In this document: in pieces, positions 1 through 7,799 of the stretch | How positions within the stretch are numbered: the first letter of the stretch is position 1 | How the letters are laid out: each line of letters starts with the position of its first letter | Source: Gottfriedia solisilvae | Lineage (GTDB): Bacteria > Bacillota > Bacilli > Bacillales > Bacillaceae_G | Reading direction: 5' to 3' | DNA: 64,000 nucleotides | Assembly (NCBI RefSeq): GCF_002128405.1 | Contig: NZ_NETJ01000006.1 | Span: forward strand, 124,001 to 188,000 | Translations under genes and position numbers: made by a program | Notes under the pieces: model-generated | Told to the model about the DNA's origin: nothing | The model's database searches: none | Seen by the model: only the letters and a program-made list of their open reading frames with translations

Positions 1-26
1 TACTGTATGAAAGGGGTTAATTTAAA

Positions 27-524
27 ATGAATCTAGTTTCAGTTAGTGCATTAATTGCAGCAATCGCATTTGTTGTTTTAGTCGTATTTATTAGTCGAAC
101 GTTATTTAGATTAGAAAGAGTTTTTAGAGAGGTAGAAACGACACTGTCTGAGACACAAAAAGATTTACATGATGTTAGTGTGGAAACAGTTCAATTCATA
201 CATACTTCGAATCATTTAGCTGAAGAAGCTAAAATTTTAGTTAGAAATTCAAATGAATTAGCAAAAGATATGCGTGAGCGTGCAAAATCCCTTGATGTAT
301 TAGCTAAATCAGTAGAAGAAGTTGGCGTTACGATCGCTGAAATGAACGAAAAAGTAAGAGATACTGCAACAAACGTCACAAACACAGTAAAAACAAGTAC
401 TGAAAAAGTTTCACAAGCCCTACAATGGGGAAATACTGCAATTGATATTTGGGAAAAGTTTAAAACGAAGCGTGAGGGAAAAAAGAAAAATGGTCAATCG
501 AATTTCAACGATTCAACAGTTTGA
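27..524 (+). CDS. ytxG: YtxG-like general stress protein (DUF948)
   Basis: The 165-residue protein starts with one hydrophobic membrane segment (about residues 4-24) followed by a long, charged, coiled-coil-like helix. This is the layout of DUF948/YtxG proteins, which are membrane-anchored with an unknown biochemical role and belong to the sigma-B general stress group in B. subtilis. An AAGGGG ribosome site lies about 9 bases before the ATG. Its 3' end overlaps the ytxJ start by 35 bases, so the two are co-translated. In B. subtilis a ytxH gene sits between them; it is missing here. The family call is good; the function is not known. Confidence 0.85.
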   Translation: MNLVSVSALIAAIAFVVLVVFISRTLFRLERVFREVETTLSETQKDLHDVSVETVQFIHTSNHLAEEAKILVRNSNELAKDMRERAKSLDVLAKSVEEVGVTIAEMNEKVRDTATNVTNTVKTSTEKVSQALQWGNTAIDIWEKFKTKREGKKKNGQSNFNDSTV

Positions 525-819
525 TGAATTACTTAGCTCAAATGAGAAGTTTATCTTTTTAAAACATAGTACTACATGTCCAATCAGTCATGCAGCATAT
601 ACAGAATTTCTAGCATTTGATTCAGCCTATGAAAATATTCCTTTATATTATTTACAAGTACAGGATGATCGAGAGTTATCAAATTATATAGCAGATAAAA
701 CATCAATTAAACATGAGTCTCCTCAATTATTTATTTTTGAAAATGGAAAAGCGGTATTTAACACTTCACACTTTTCTATTAAAAAAGACTCTATTGAGAA
801 TGCTTTTTTAAATAAGTAG
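490..819 (+). CDS. ytxJ: YtxJ, bacillithiol-linked thioredoxin-fold protein
   Basis: This 109-residue thioredoxin-fold protein has a single active-site cysteine in a TTCPIS motif (Cys30), as in the YtxJ monothiol bacilliredoxin family. That family is thought to remove bacillithiol mixed disulfides in the cytoplasm. The start at 490 gives the family's usual length (about 108 residues) and has a GTGAGGG site upstream; a longer in-frame start at 442 would add a basic stretch foreign to the family. The gene overlaps ytxG and ends just before a terminator. The redox role is known for the family and inferred here. Confidence 0.88.
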   Translation: MVNRISTIQQFDELLSSNEKFIFLKHSTTCPISHAAYTEFLAFDSAYENIPLYYLQVQDDRELSNYIADKTSIKHESPQLFIFENGKAVFNTSHFSIKKDSIENAFLNK

Positions 820-843
820 AAAGTATTTAGACGTTTTGTAAAG

Positions 844-888
844 AAATACCTTAGTATAGTAAATCTTACTGTACTTAGGTATTTTTTT
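844..888 (+). terminator. Rho-independent terminator after ytxJ
   Basis: Arms reading AAATACCT and AGGTATTT extend through an imperfect stem of about 19 bp, followed by seven T residues. It closes the ytxG-ytxJ operon. Confidence 0.85.
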
Positions 889-1037
889 ATTTAATTAATT
901 GTTAAAGCATACAAATTGGATGAATAAAAGGCGTTAAAATAGAAAGCTCAAAATATAATGAAAGAAGAAGCACGTGTTAACAAACGCTCGAGAATCTTTT
1001 AAAGTTCGTAAATATTGAATTGTACAGGGGGAAAAGA

Positions 1038-2027
1038 ATGAGTATTTTAGTTCTTGGTGGAGCAGGCTATATTGGCTCACATGCAGTGTACCAGCTAATT
1101 GATCAAGATTATGAAGTTGTCGTGGTAGACAATTTACAGACTGGGCACCGACAGGCTATTCATTCAAATGCAATCTTTTACAAAGGTGATATAAGAGATA
1201 AAGAATTTCTTAGAACCATTTTTGAAAATGAACAAATCGAGGGAGTTCTTCATTTTGCTGCTAACTCACTAGTAGGCGAATCAATGGCGCAACCAATTAA
1301 GTACTTTGATAATAATGTTTACGGTACCCAAGTATTGTTAGATGTCATGATAGAGTATGGTGTAAAAAATATTGTATTCTCATCTTCTGCGGCTACATAT
1401 GGTGAACAAGCGATTATGCCAATTACCGAGGAAATGCCTACAATGCCTACTAGTACATATGGTGAGACAAAATTGATGATGGAAAAACTAATGAAGTGGT
1501 GTGATATTGCCCATGAATTGAAATTTGTTTCATTAAGATACTTTAATGTTGCTGGCGCAAGAGCTACTGGTGAAATAGGTGAGGATCATCAACCTGAAAC
1601 ACATTTAATACCTCTTGTTCTTCAAGTAGCATTAAATCAACGGGATTTTATATCAATCTTTGGAAACGATTATGATACTCATGATGGAACTTGTATCCGT
1701 GATTATATTCATGTTGAAGATCTAATTGAAGCGCACCTCCTCGCATTAGACTATCTAAAAAAAGGAGGAGAAAGTAATATTTTTAATCTTGGTAGCAGTC
1801 AAGGTTACTCCGTTAAAGAAATCATAGAAACAGCAAGAGAAGTTACTGGACATTGGATTCCGTCAGAAGTAACAGAGCGTAGGCAAGGGGATCCTAGTAG
1901 TTTAATTGCTTCTTCAGAAAAAGCTATGAATGTCCTAGGATGGAGGCCAAAACGTGCTTCAATCCATGAAATCATAAATGATGCTTGGAACTGGCATCAA
2001 TCGAATCAAACCGGATATCAAAAATAG
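1038..2027 (+). CDS. galE: UDP-glucose 4-epimerase GalE
   Basis: This is a 329-residue extended short-chain dehydrogenase/reductase that interconverts UDP-glucose and UDP-galactose for Leloir metabolism and surface polysaccharide precursors. The NAD-binding GGAGYIG motif is at residues 7-13, the catalytic serine cluster at 115-117 and YxxxK at Tyr141/Lys145. A strong GGGGGAAAAGA ribosome site precedes the ATG at 1038; an upstream in-frame TTG at 1020 lacks one. The gene stands alone between terminators. The aldose 1-epimerase-like gene that could share its pathway lies far away, at 28.4 kb. Confidence in the function is high. Confidence 0.93.
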   Translation: MSILVLGGAGYIGSHAVYQLIDQDYEVVVVDNLQTGHRQAIHSNAIFYKGDIRDKEFLRTIFENEQIEGVLHFAANSLVGESMAQPIKYFDNNVYGTQVLLDVMIEYGVKNIVFSSSAATYGEQAIMPITEEMPTMPTSTYGETKLMMEKLMKWCDIAHELKFVSLRYFNVAGARATGEIGEDHQPETHLIPLVLQVALNQRDFISIFGNDYDTHDGTCIRDYIHVEDLIEAHLLALDYLKKGGESNIFNLGSSQGYSVKEIIETAREVTGHWIPSEVTERRQGDPSSLIASSEKAMNVLGWRPKRASIHEIINDAWNWHQSNQTGYQK

Positions 2028-2097
2028 AAGGGTTCAAAAAAGGAAATAGATTTACCCTTAGATGTACATCAAATCAAAGAGTTCTATTCAAAAAAAG

Positions 2098-2127
2098 AAA
2101 AAACGTGCTTTCATGCACGTTTTTTTA
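2098..2127 (+). terminator. Bidirectional terminator between galE and rhodanese gene
   Basis: An 8-bp stem AAACGTGC/GCACGTTT has an A-run on one side and a T-run on the other. It can end galE on the plus strand and the converging rhodanese gene on the minus strand. Confidence 0.85.
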
Positions 2128-2148
2128 TAAGACTAAAATGAAGAACTG

Positions 2149-2538
2149 TTACTCTACGTCAAATCCAGCTGCTTTCCATGCTGCTGTTCCACCATCAATA
2201 TAAGCTACATCAGTAAAGCCCATTTTTTTAAGTAAATAAGCACCTAATGAAGCCTGTCCACCTGCACCACATGTAACTAGTACGGGACGATTTCTATCAG
2301 CTAATCTTGGTTCACGTAGATGTTCAGGTAATTCAAGGTCAGCACGAATTGCTAGCATACCAAGTGATATGTTTACACTGCTTGGAATTAATCCACATGC
2401 GCCAGCGTCTTTCGCATCTTGAACGTCAATAACAAAAGTATCAGGATTTGCATTAATCTTTTCACGAGCTTCAGCAGAACTAATACCAGGAACATTTTCA
2501 CGAGCTTCTGCAACCATTTGTTTAAATGTAATAGCCAT
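2149..2538 (-). CDS. Rhodanese-like domain protein
   Basis: The protein has 129 residues and is essentially one rhodanese domain. The candidate persulfide cysteine is Cys90 in the loop CGAGGQA, between the usual central strand and helix. It may transfer sulfane sulfur in the cytoplasm, but the acceptor is unknown. The ATG at 2538 is chosen because GGAGGT sits 7 bases upstream; a longer in-frame ATG at 2592 would skip this site. The active loop lacks the Arg of the classic CxxGxR loop, so thiosulfate may not be the donor. It is monocistronic and converges with galE. Confidence 0.85.
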   Translation of the reverse strand: MAITFKQMVAEARENVPGISSAEAREKINANPDTFVIDVQDAKDAGACGLIPSSVNISLGMLAIRADLELPEHLREPRLADRNRPVLVTCGAGGQASLGAYLLKKMGFTDVAYIDGGTAAWKAAGFDVE

Positions 2539-2684
2539 TTTATTACCTCCAGTAAAGTGTTGTTGGAAATTCCTTAAATTTGGAAACTTCATATATACAT
2601 TACACCTAAAATGGGAGAACTTTCAAATAATCGATTGATTCAAAATTGATTCAAACAACATTTTTCTCATCTCATGCAGTTATT

Positions 2685-2713
2685 TTGATTAGCTTTCTAG
2701 AAAGTGTCATAAT
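2685..2713 (+). promoter_or_regulatory. Probable sigma-A promoter of aroA with palindromic spacer
   Basis: TTGATT (2685-2690) and CATAAT (2708-2713) are 17 bases apart. The spacer holds a perfect 12-bp palindrome, CTTTCTAGAAAG (2693-2704), a possible operator. Confidence 0.55.
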
Positions 2714-2755
2714 AACAAATGAGATATATTAGGTTATTTGCAAGGAGGACTTAAG

Positions 2756-3826
2756 TTGAACAACAATGATTTAGACCAACTAAGAAGCGAAATAGATGAG
2801 ATTAACCATCAAATGCTTGAATTACTGAATAAAAGAGGAGAAATCGTTAAGAAAATAGGAATTGCAAAAATTGATAAAGGCGTAAAACGATTTGATCCTG
2901 TTAGAGAACGAAAAATGCTTGATTATATTGCTGATCAAAATGAAGGACCATATAGCACATCAACACTGCAACATATTTTCAAAGAAATCTTTAAATGTAG
3001 TTTAGAGCTTCAAGAAGAAGATGATAAAAAAGTTTTATTAGTATCTAGAAAGAGAAAATCTGAAAATACGATTGTTGAGGTAAATGGCGTAAAAATAGGC
3101 GATGGAAGTCCAATCATTATTGCTGGACCATGTGCAGTAGAAAGCTATGAACAAGTAGATTCAGTTGCGAAGGTTCTAAAAGAACAAGGTGTCAAGATTA
3201 TGCGTGGCGGAGCATTTAAACCACGAACTTCACCTTATGATTTTCAAGGGCTTGGAGAAGAGGGCTTAAAGATTCTAAAAGAAGTCGGTCAAAATCATGG
3301 ACTAGCTATTATTAGTGAAATCGTAAGCCCAGAACATATTGAAATGTCTCTAGACTACGTCGATATCATTCAAATCGGTGCAAGAAATATGCAAAACTTT
3401 GAATTACTGAAGGCTGCAGGCTCAGTGAATAAACCAATCTTATTAAAACGAGGTTTAGCGGCTACTATTGAAGAATTTATATATGCAGCAGAGTACATCA
3501 TGTCAAAAGGAAATCACGAAATCATTTTATGTGAACGTGGTATTCGAACATATGAAAAAGCTACGCGAAATACATTAGATATCACAGCCGTTCCTATATT
3601 AAAACAAGAGACTCATTTGCCAGTATTAGTTGATGTAACCCATTCGACAGGGAGAAGAGATTTATTAATTCCGGCAGCAAAAGCAGGTTTAGCGATTGGT
3701 GCAGATGGAATTATGGCAGAAGTTCATCCAGATCCTGCGACAGCATTAAGTGATTCAACACAGCAAATGAATTTCGAGCAATATGAGCAATTTATGTCAG
3801 AATTAAATTCATTCATGAAGAGATAA
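2756..3826 (+). CDS. aroA: Bifunctional DAHP synthase / chorismate mutase
   Basis: The protein has 356 residues. An AroQ-type chorismate mutase helix bundle spans residues 1-90 (LRSEIDEIN start). A DAHP synthase barrel follows, with GPCAVES at 124-130 and KPRTSPY at 155-161. It condenses phosphoenolpyruvate with erythrose 4-phosphate, the first step of aromatic amino acid synthesis. In Bacillus the mutase domain acts as the feedback sensor for chorismate/prephenate (established knowledge). TTG at 2756 is the start, preceded by AAGGAGG with good spacing; an in-frame TTG at 2738 lies before the ribosome site. The length matches B. subtilis AroA (about 358). Confidence 0.95.
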   Translation: MNNNDLDQLRSEIDEINHQMLELLNKRGEIVKKIGIAKIDKGVKRFDPVRERKMLDYIADQNEGPYSTSTLQHIFKEIFKCSLELQEEDDKKVLLVSRKRKSENTIVEVNGVKIGDGSPIIIAGPCAVESYEQVDSVAKVLKEQGVKIMRGGAFKPRTSPYDFQGLGEEGLKILKEVGQNHGLAIISEIVSPEHIEMSLDYVDIIQIGARNMQNFELLKAAGSVNKPILLKRGLAATIEEFIYAAEYIMSKGNHEIILCERGIRTYEKATRNTLDITAVPILKQETHLPVLVDVTHSTGRRDLLIPAAKAGLAIGADGIMAEVHPDPATALSDSTQQMNFEQYEQFMSELNSFMKR

Positions 3827-3833
3827 TTTTTAT

Positions 3834-3871
3834 AAAAGCACTGTTAGGAGTCATTCCTGAAGTGCTTTTTT
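3834..3871 (+). terminator. Terminator after aroA
   Basis: A 9-bp stem AAAAGCACT/AGTGCTTTT with an inner AGGAG/TTCCT stem is followed by a T-run. Confidence 0.85.
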
Positions 3872-3954
3872 TGAATAATTTGTGACAATTTGATTTAAAT
3901 TAGCACTATATAGTAAAATTCTGCAAATATTTTACATTTTTTCTAATCGTTCTA

Positions 3955-3983
3955 TTGAATGAATATACAATTCACTATAAGAT
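3955..3983 (+). promoter_or_regulatory. Possible ccpA promoter
   Basis: TTGAAT and TAAGAT are separated by 17 bases, about 100 bases before the ccpA start. The -10 is only a moderate match. Confidence 0.4.
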
Positions 3984-4086
3984 ATACTGAAGGTACTATT
4001 TTTGTGGAATATGACAATTTATGACTATTTTACTGAAATACAAACAAACTACATAATAGATAGAAATGAATAGAGGAGTGATAAAA

Positions 4087-5085
4087 ATGACGGTTACAAT
4101 TTACGATGTCGCACGAGAGGCAAACGTTTCCATGGCTACTGTTTCTCGCGTAGTAAATGGCAATCCAAATGTTAAGCCTACTACTAGAAAAAAAGTAAAT
4201 GAAGCAATTAGTCGTTTAGGATATAGACCGAATGCGGTAGCAAGAGGATTAGCTAGTAAGAAAACTACAACTGTAGGGGTTATTATACCTGATATTTCGA
4301 ATAGTTTTTATGCAGAACTTGCACGTGGTATTGAAGATATCGCTACAATGTATAAATACAATATCATTTTAAGTAACTCTGATGAAAATATTGAAAAAGA
4401 GATTACGTTAATCAATAATATGTTAGCTAAACAAGTTGACGGAATTTTATTTATTGGTGGCACGGTTAGTGATGTACATAAAGAAGAATACGAAAAAGCC
4501 GGTGTGCCAATTGTTTTAGCAACAACTTATGATGAGGCAAAAACAATTCCTTTAGTTAATATTAACTATGAGCAAGCAGCTTTTGATGCAGTTGACTATT
4601 TAATTAAGAAAGGTCACAAATCAGTTGCTTTTGTAAATGGACCAATCGAAAATAACATCATTAGTTTAAGTAAATTGAACGGATATTTAAGAGCATTACA
4701 GGAGAATGGTATTGAATTTGACGAAAATTTACTAACATATGGTGATCATAGTTATGAATCCGGTAGCGAGGCATTTGAAACGTTTCATGAGCGAAACATA
4801 ATACCAAGCGCGATTTTCGTAGCTTCTGATGAAATGGCAATTGGCGTGATCCATAGTGCTCAGGATCATGGCCTGTTAATACCGAATAATTTAGAGGTTA
4901 TTGGATTCGATAATACAAGACTTGCATTAATGGTACGTCCAAAGTTAACGACGGTAGTACAACCGATGTATGATATTGGTGCTGTTGCAATGCGTCTATT
5001 AACAAAATATATGAATAAAGAAACAGTGGAAGATTCAAATGTTATTCTTCCGCATCATCTTCAAATTCGCCAATCGACAAAATAA
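4087..5085 (+). CDS. ccpA: Catabolite control protein A
   Basis: This is a 332-residue LacI/GalR regulator. Residues 4-23 form the helix-turn-helix ([11 protein letters not shown]), the hinge helix follows near 50-57 ([12 protein letters not shown]), then comes the periplasmic-binding-protein-like core. With HPr-Ser46-P it binds cre sites to repress or activate carbon genes. Probable targets inside this window include acsA/acuABC and ackA (known in B. subtilis). The start at 4087 follows GAGGAG; the in-frame ATG at 4066 has no ribosome site. Its position directly after aroA and beside acuC is the classic Bacillus arrangement, although motPS is absent between ccpA and acuC. Confidence 0.95.
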   Translation: MTVTIYDVAREANVSMATVSRVVNGNPNVKPTTRKKVNEAISRLGYRPNAVARGLASKKTTTVGVIIPDISNSFYAELARGIEDIATMYKYNIILSNSDENIEKEITLINNMLAKQVDGILFIGGTVSDVHKEEYEKAGVPIVLATTYDEAKTIPLVNINYEQAAFDAVDYLIKKGHKSVAFVNGPIENNIISLSKLNGYLRALQENGIEFDENLLTYGDHSYESGSEAFETFHERNIIPSAIFVASDEMAIGVIHSAQDHGLLIPNNLEVIGFDNTRLALMVRPKLTTVVQPMYDIGAVAMRLLTKYMNKETVEDSNVILPHHLQIRQSTK

Positions 5086-5091
5086 AAAAAG

Positions 5092-5129
5092 GAAGCTAAG
5101 AACAATATTGTTCTATAGCTTCTTTTTTT
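5092..5129 (+). terminator. Bidirectional terminator between ccpA and acuC
   Basis: GAAGCTA/TAGCTTC plus inner AGAAC/GTTCT, flanked by A-run and T-run, lies between convergent genes and can serve both. Confidence 0.85.
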
Positions 5130-5136
5130 ATATTTT

Positions 5137-6309
5137 TTATATAAATGGCTTCTTTTGTTGTATGTAAAGTGGATCGAGTGCACGGTTAAGTATTTGAGAA
5201 TTGTATTCTTCTATTTCTTTTTTTCTTGGAATGTTTCTTACAATAGAAGGGTCATCTGTCCAAGTTTTAGGTAATGTAACATTAGATTCTTTTTGCCATT
5301 TTTCAAGCCAAGATTTTGGTATTTGTTCTGAAGAAGGTTGTTGATTGGTCATAGCTAACCAAACATTGGCCCAAGCTCTCGGCACAACTCTCCAGTAATC
5401 ATACCCTCCACCAGCAACTGCGATCCATCTTCCCTCACAATATTTATGAGCGATTTCATGTGCGATTTTAGGGATTTCTTGGAAGGTTTTCATTGTTGTA
5501 CATAGATGAGTTAATGGGTCATAACAATGTGAATCTGAACCATTTTGTGTAAAAATAATATCGGGTTTGAAATATTCTGCAATTTCAGAAAGTGCTTTTT
5601 TATAGTTTACTAGAAAAGAATCATCTTCAGTAAACGCATCAATCGGAACATTAAAAGAAAAACCAAATCCTTTACCTTGTCCTCTTTCATTCACCCCACC
5701 AGTGCCGGGAAATAAGTACCGCCCTGTTTCATGAATTGATAATGTACAAACCGTCGGATCATCGTAAAATGCCCATTGAACGCCATCACCATGATGTGCA
5801 TCCGTATCTACATATAATACTTTTAATCCATATTTTTTCTGGATATATTTAATAGCAATTGCACAATCATTATATACACAAAATCCTGATGCTTTCCGTT
5901 TAAACCCATGATGCAAACCGCCTCCTAAATTAAAGGCGTGATTTGCTTTCCCTTCTAATACAGCATCAACAGCGGTTAAAGTCCCGCCAACTATTAGGGA
6001 GCTTGCTTCATGCATATTTTTAAAAATGGGTGTGTCTTCAGTCCCTAAACCGAATTGCTCAGCAATTTGTTCGTTAATTGTCTCTTGACTAGCTTTTTTT
6101 ACTTGTTCTATATAGTGGCTATCATGGAATAATAAAAGCTCTTCATCCGTTGCGACTCTCGGAAAAAGTACATCAGTGTCATTTATTAACTGACTCTCTT
6201 TTAACAATTCATAAACAAGCTGTGAGCGAATCGGGTTAAATGGATGATTTTCGTTAAATTGATATGAATGATAGTCTTCACTGTAAATTAAATAAGCATC
6301 CTTTTTCAT
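5137..6309 (-). CDS. acuC: AcuC, acetoin-utilization histone deacetylase-like enzyme
   Basis: This 390-residue protein belongs to the zinc deacetylase (HDAC class I-like) family. The tandem His133-His134, the zinc ligands Asp170 and His172 in DTDAHHGDG, the later SDSH aspartate, and the GGGYD tyrosine loop are all present, so it should be active. In B. subtilis AcuC removes the acetyl group from acetyl-CoA synthetase and re-activates it. The ATG overlaps the acuB stop (ATGA), so it is translationally coupled as the last gene of acuABC. It converges on ccpA. Confidence 0.95.
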   Translation of the reverse strand: MKKDAYLIYSEDYHSYQFNENHPFNPIRSQLVYELLKESQLINDTDVLFPRVATDEELLLFHDSHYIEQVKKASQETINEQIAEQFGLGTEDTPIFKNMHEASSLIVGGTLTAVDAVLEGKANHAFNLGGGLHHGFKRKASGFCVYNDCAIAIKYIQKKYGLKVLYVDTDAHHGDGVQWAFYDDPTVCTLSIHETGRYLFPGTGGVNERGQGKGFGFSFNVPIDAFTEDDSFLVNYKKALSEIAEYFKPDIIFTQNGSDSHCYDPLTHLCTTMKTFQEIPKIAHEIAHKYCEGRWIAVAGGGYDYWRVVPRAWANVWLAMTNQQPSSEQIPKSWLEKWQKESNVTLPKTWTDDPSIVRNIPRKKEIEEYNSQILNRALDPLYIQQKKPFI

Positions 6310-6950
6310 ATCGATTCACTCGCTTCATTTGGCCAAAGAATCGTATATCCTTCAGTTTTTAGTTTTGTAATCATCGATAAGGGATTCATTGTCTGAATCC
6401 TAAAAACGAGCACTTTATGCAAAGGATCTTTTGCAGGATAAACTAAAACGCTAACGATATTTATATTTTCTTTAGCAAATACAGTTACGACTTCACTTAA
6501 AATTCCTGGTTGATCACGAACTAAAAGTTCAATTTGTGAACTTGGTTGATATGCTCCAGTTAATGTGACCAGTGTATGAAGAACGTCAATTTCAGTTACA
6601 AGACCAACTAATTTGCCACTAGAAACGACTGGTAAACAACCAATTTTATATTGATAAAAATTGGTTGCAACTTCCTCAACGAAGTCCATTTGACTACAAG
6701 TAATGACGTTTGTTGTCATTATTTTATCTACTGAAACTTGAAAAACATTTGAAATTTCTTGGGGAAACAATGTAGATGGTAGTGCATCGCGAACGTCTCG
6801 ATCAGAAATGATTCCGATTACTTCTGAATCATCGTTAATTATAGGAATATGACGGACTTCACCTTTTCGGAAAATTGTAATAGCTTCACCAATTGTATTT
6901 TCTTTCTTTAAAGTAACGTTTGAACTGCGCATAATATCTTGAATAAGCAT
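6306..6950 (-). CDS. acuB: AcuB, CBS-domain plus ACT-domain protein
   Basis: The protein has 214 residues: a CBS pair (about residues 7-58 and 76-130) followed by an ACT domain (about 139-205). Such pairs bind adenine nucleotides and small ligands. AcuB has no proven catalytic role and is thought to sense energy or ligand state for the acetyl-CoA synthetase control system. It sits between acuA (35 bases upstream) and acuC (4-base overlap) in one operon. The start ATG at 6950 follows AAAGGTAGG. Family and operon assignment are firm; the regulatory role is inferred. Confidence 0.93.
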   Translation of the reverse strand: MLIQDIMRSSNVTLKKENTIGEAITIFRKGEVRHIPIINDDSEVIGIISDRDVRDALPSTLFPQEISNVFQVSVDKIMTTNVITCSQMDFVEEVATNFYQYKIGCLPVVSSGKLVGLVTEIDVLHTLVTLTGAYQPSSQIELLVRDQPGILSEVVTVFAKENINIVSVLVYPAKDPLHKVLVFRIQTMNPLSMITKLKTEGYTILWPNEASESI

Positions 6951-6985
6951 GTTATAGAATCCTACCTTTCGAGATTAGAAGTCAG

Positions 6986-7618
6986 TTAGTACATATATCT
7001 TTGTAAGAAACGTAGAGCGTCAAAAGCTTGGATGTCTTCAGTTGTAACTCGTTTTCCAATTCTAACCATTAAACAGTTTGCAGGGTGTGAGCAAATCTCG
7101 GGGTCATCCGTTGCAAATTGAATAAGTCCTCCTGCATTCATCATCTTTTCCATCATTTTACGATAATCCCAAACACTAAGGCCGGTTCCTTTTAAGTCCC
7201 AATGCCAGTAATATTCTGTTGTAATAATGATATAATCTTCCATTGCATCATCCATCATTGAAATCATTAACATATTTTTGGCTACAGAAAACCCTCTAAA
7301 TTCGGGGATTACCTCAATTGCGCCAAGTTCTATTAAATTTTCTAATGTTGTTTGTGACCATCTTTCAAGTGGATCAGGATATAAATATGTTACATAACCT
7401 ACGATTGTATTTTCACACCTTGCGATAATAATTCTTGCTTCTGATAAACTGGCAATTTCTACAACCGCTTTATGTTGCTGCTTTGGTGGCCTAAATGATG
7501 TTAAATTCTCATGAAACACATATGTTTCAAGTAACGCAGATTCAACCGGGCCTTCTATGATTAACTCACCTTTATTTGTAAGAATTTTCTTTGAAAAATA
7601 CTTTTTTGGGTGATCCAA
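6986..7618 (-). CDS. acuA: AcuA, protein lysine acetyltransferase acting on AcsA
   Basis: This is a 210-residue GNAT-fold acetyltransferase, the same length as B. subtilis AcuA. In that species it acetylates the C-terminal catalytic lysine of acetyl-CoA synthetase and inactivates it. The start is TTG at 7618 with GGGAGTGA upstream; no ATG with a ribosome site is available. The gene is transcribed divergently from acsA, its substrate, across about 180 bases, and heads acuA-acuB-acuC. Matching acsA Lys549 is present in the neighbour, which supports a working acetylation switch. Confidence 0.93.
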   Translation of the reverse strand: MDHPKKYFSKKILTNKGELIIEGPVESALLETYVFHENLTSFRPPKQQHKAVVEIASLSEARIIIARCENTIVGYVTYLYPDPLERWSQTTLENLIELGAIEVIPEFRGFSVAKNMLMISMMDDAMEDYIIITTEYYWHWDLKGTGLSVWDYRKMMEKMMNAGGLIQFATDDPEICSHPANCLMVRIGKRVTTEDIQAFDALRFLQRYMY

Positions 7619-7740
7619 CTAAACTCACTCCCTAGGAAAACACCTTTTTTCTTATCATACTAAAAATTATGCATTAATAGATACAGGAAAAACATCATAA
7701 TGTGTCTAATTATTTAAAAGTAGATAATATAGTAAAAATA

Positions 7741-7769
7741 CTGAAAATTAAGTTTACTAAAGGTATAAT
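7741..7769 (+). promoter_or_regulatory. Sigma-A promoter of acsA
   Basis: CTGAAA (7741-7746), 17-base spacer and a consensus TATAAT (7764-7769) lie about 30 bases before the acsA start. The leader is very short. Confidence 0.65.
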
Positions 7770-7799
7770 ACTTATATACATAATCGAGGAGGGATTTTA

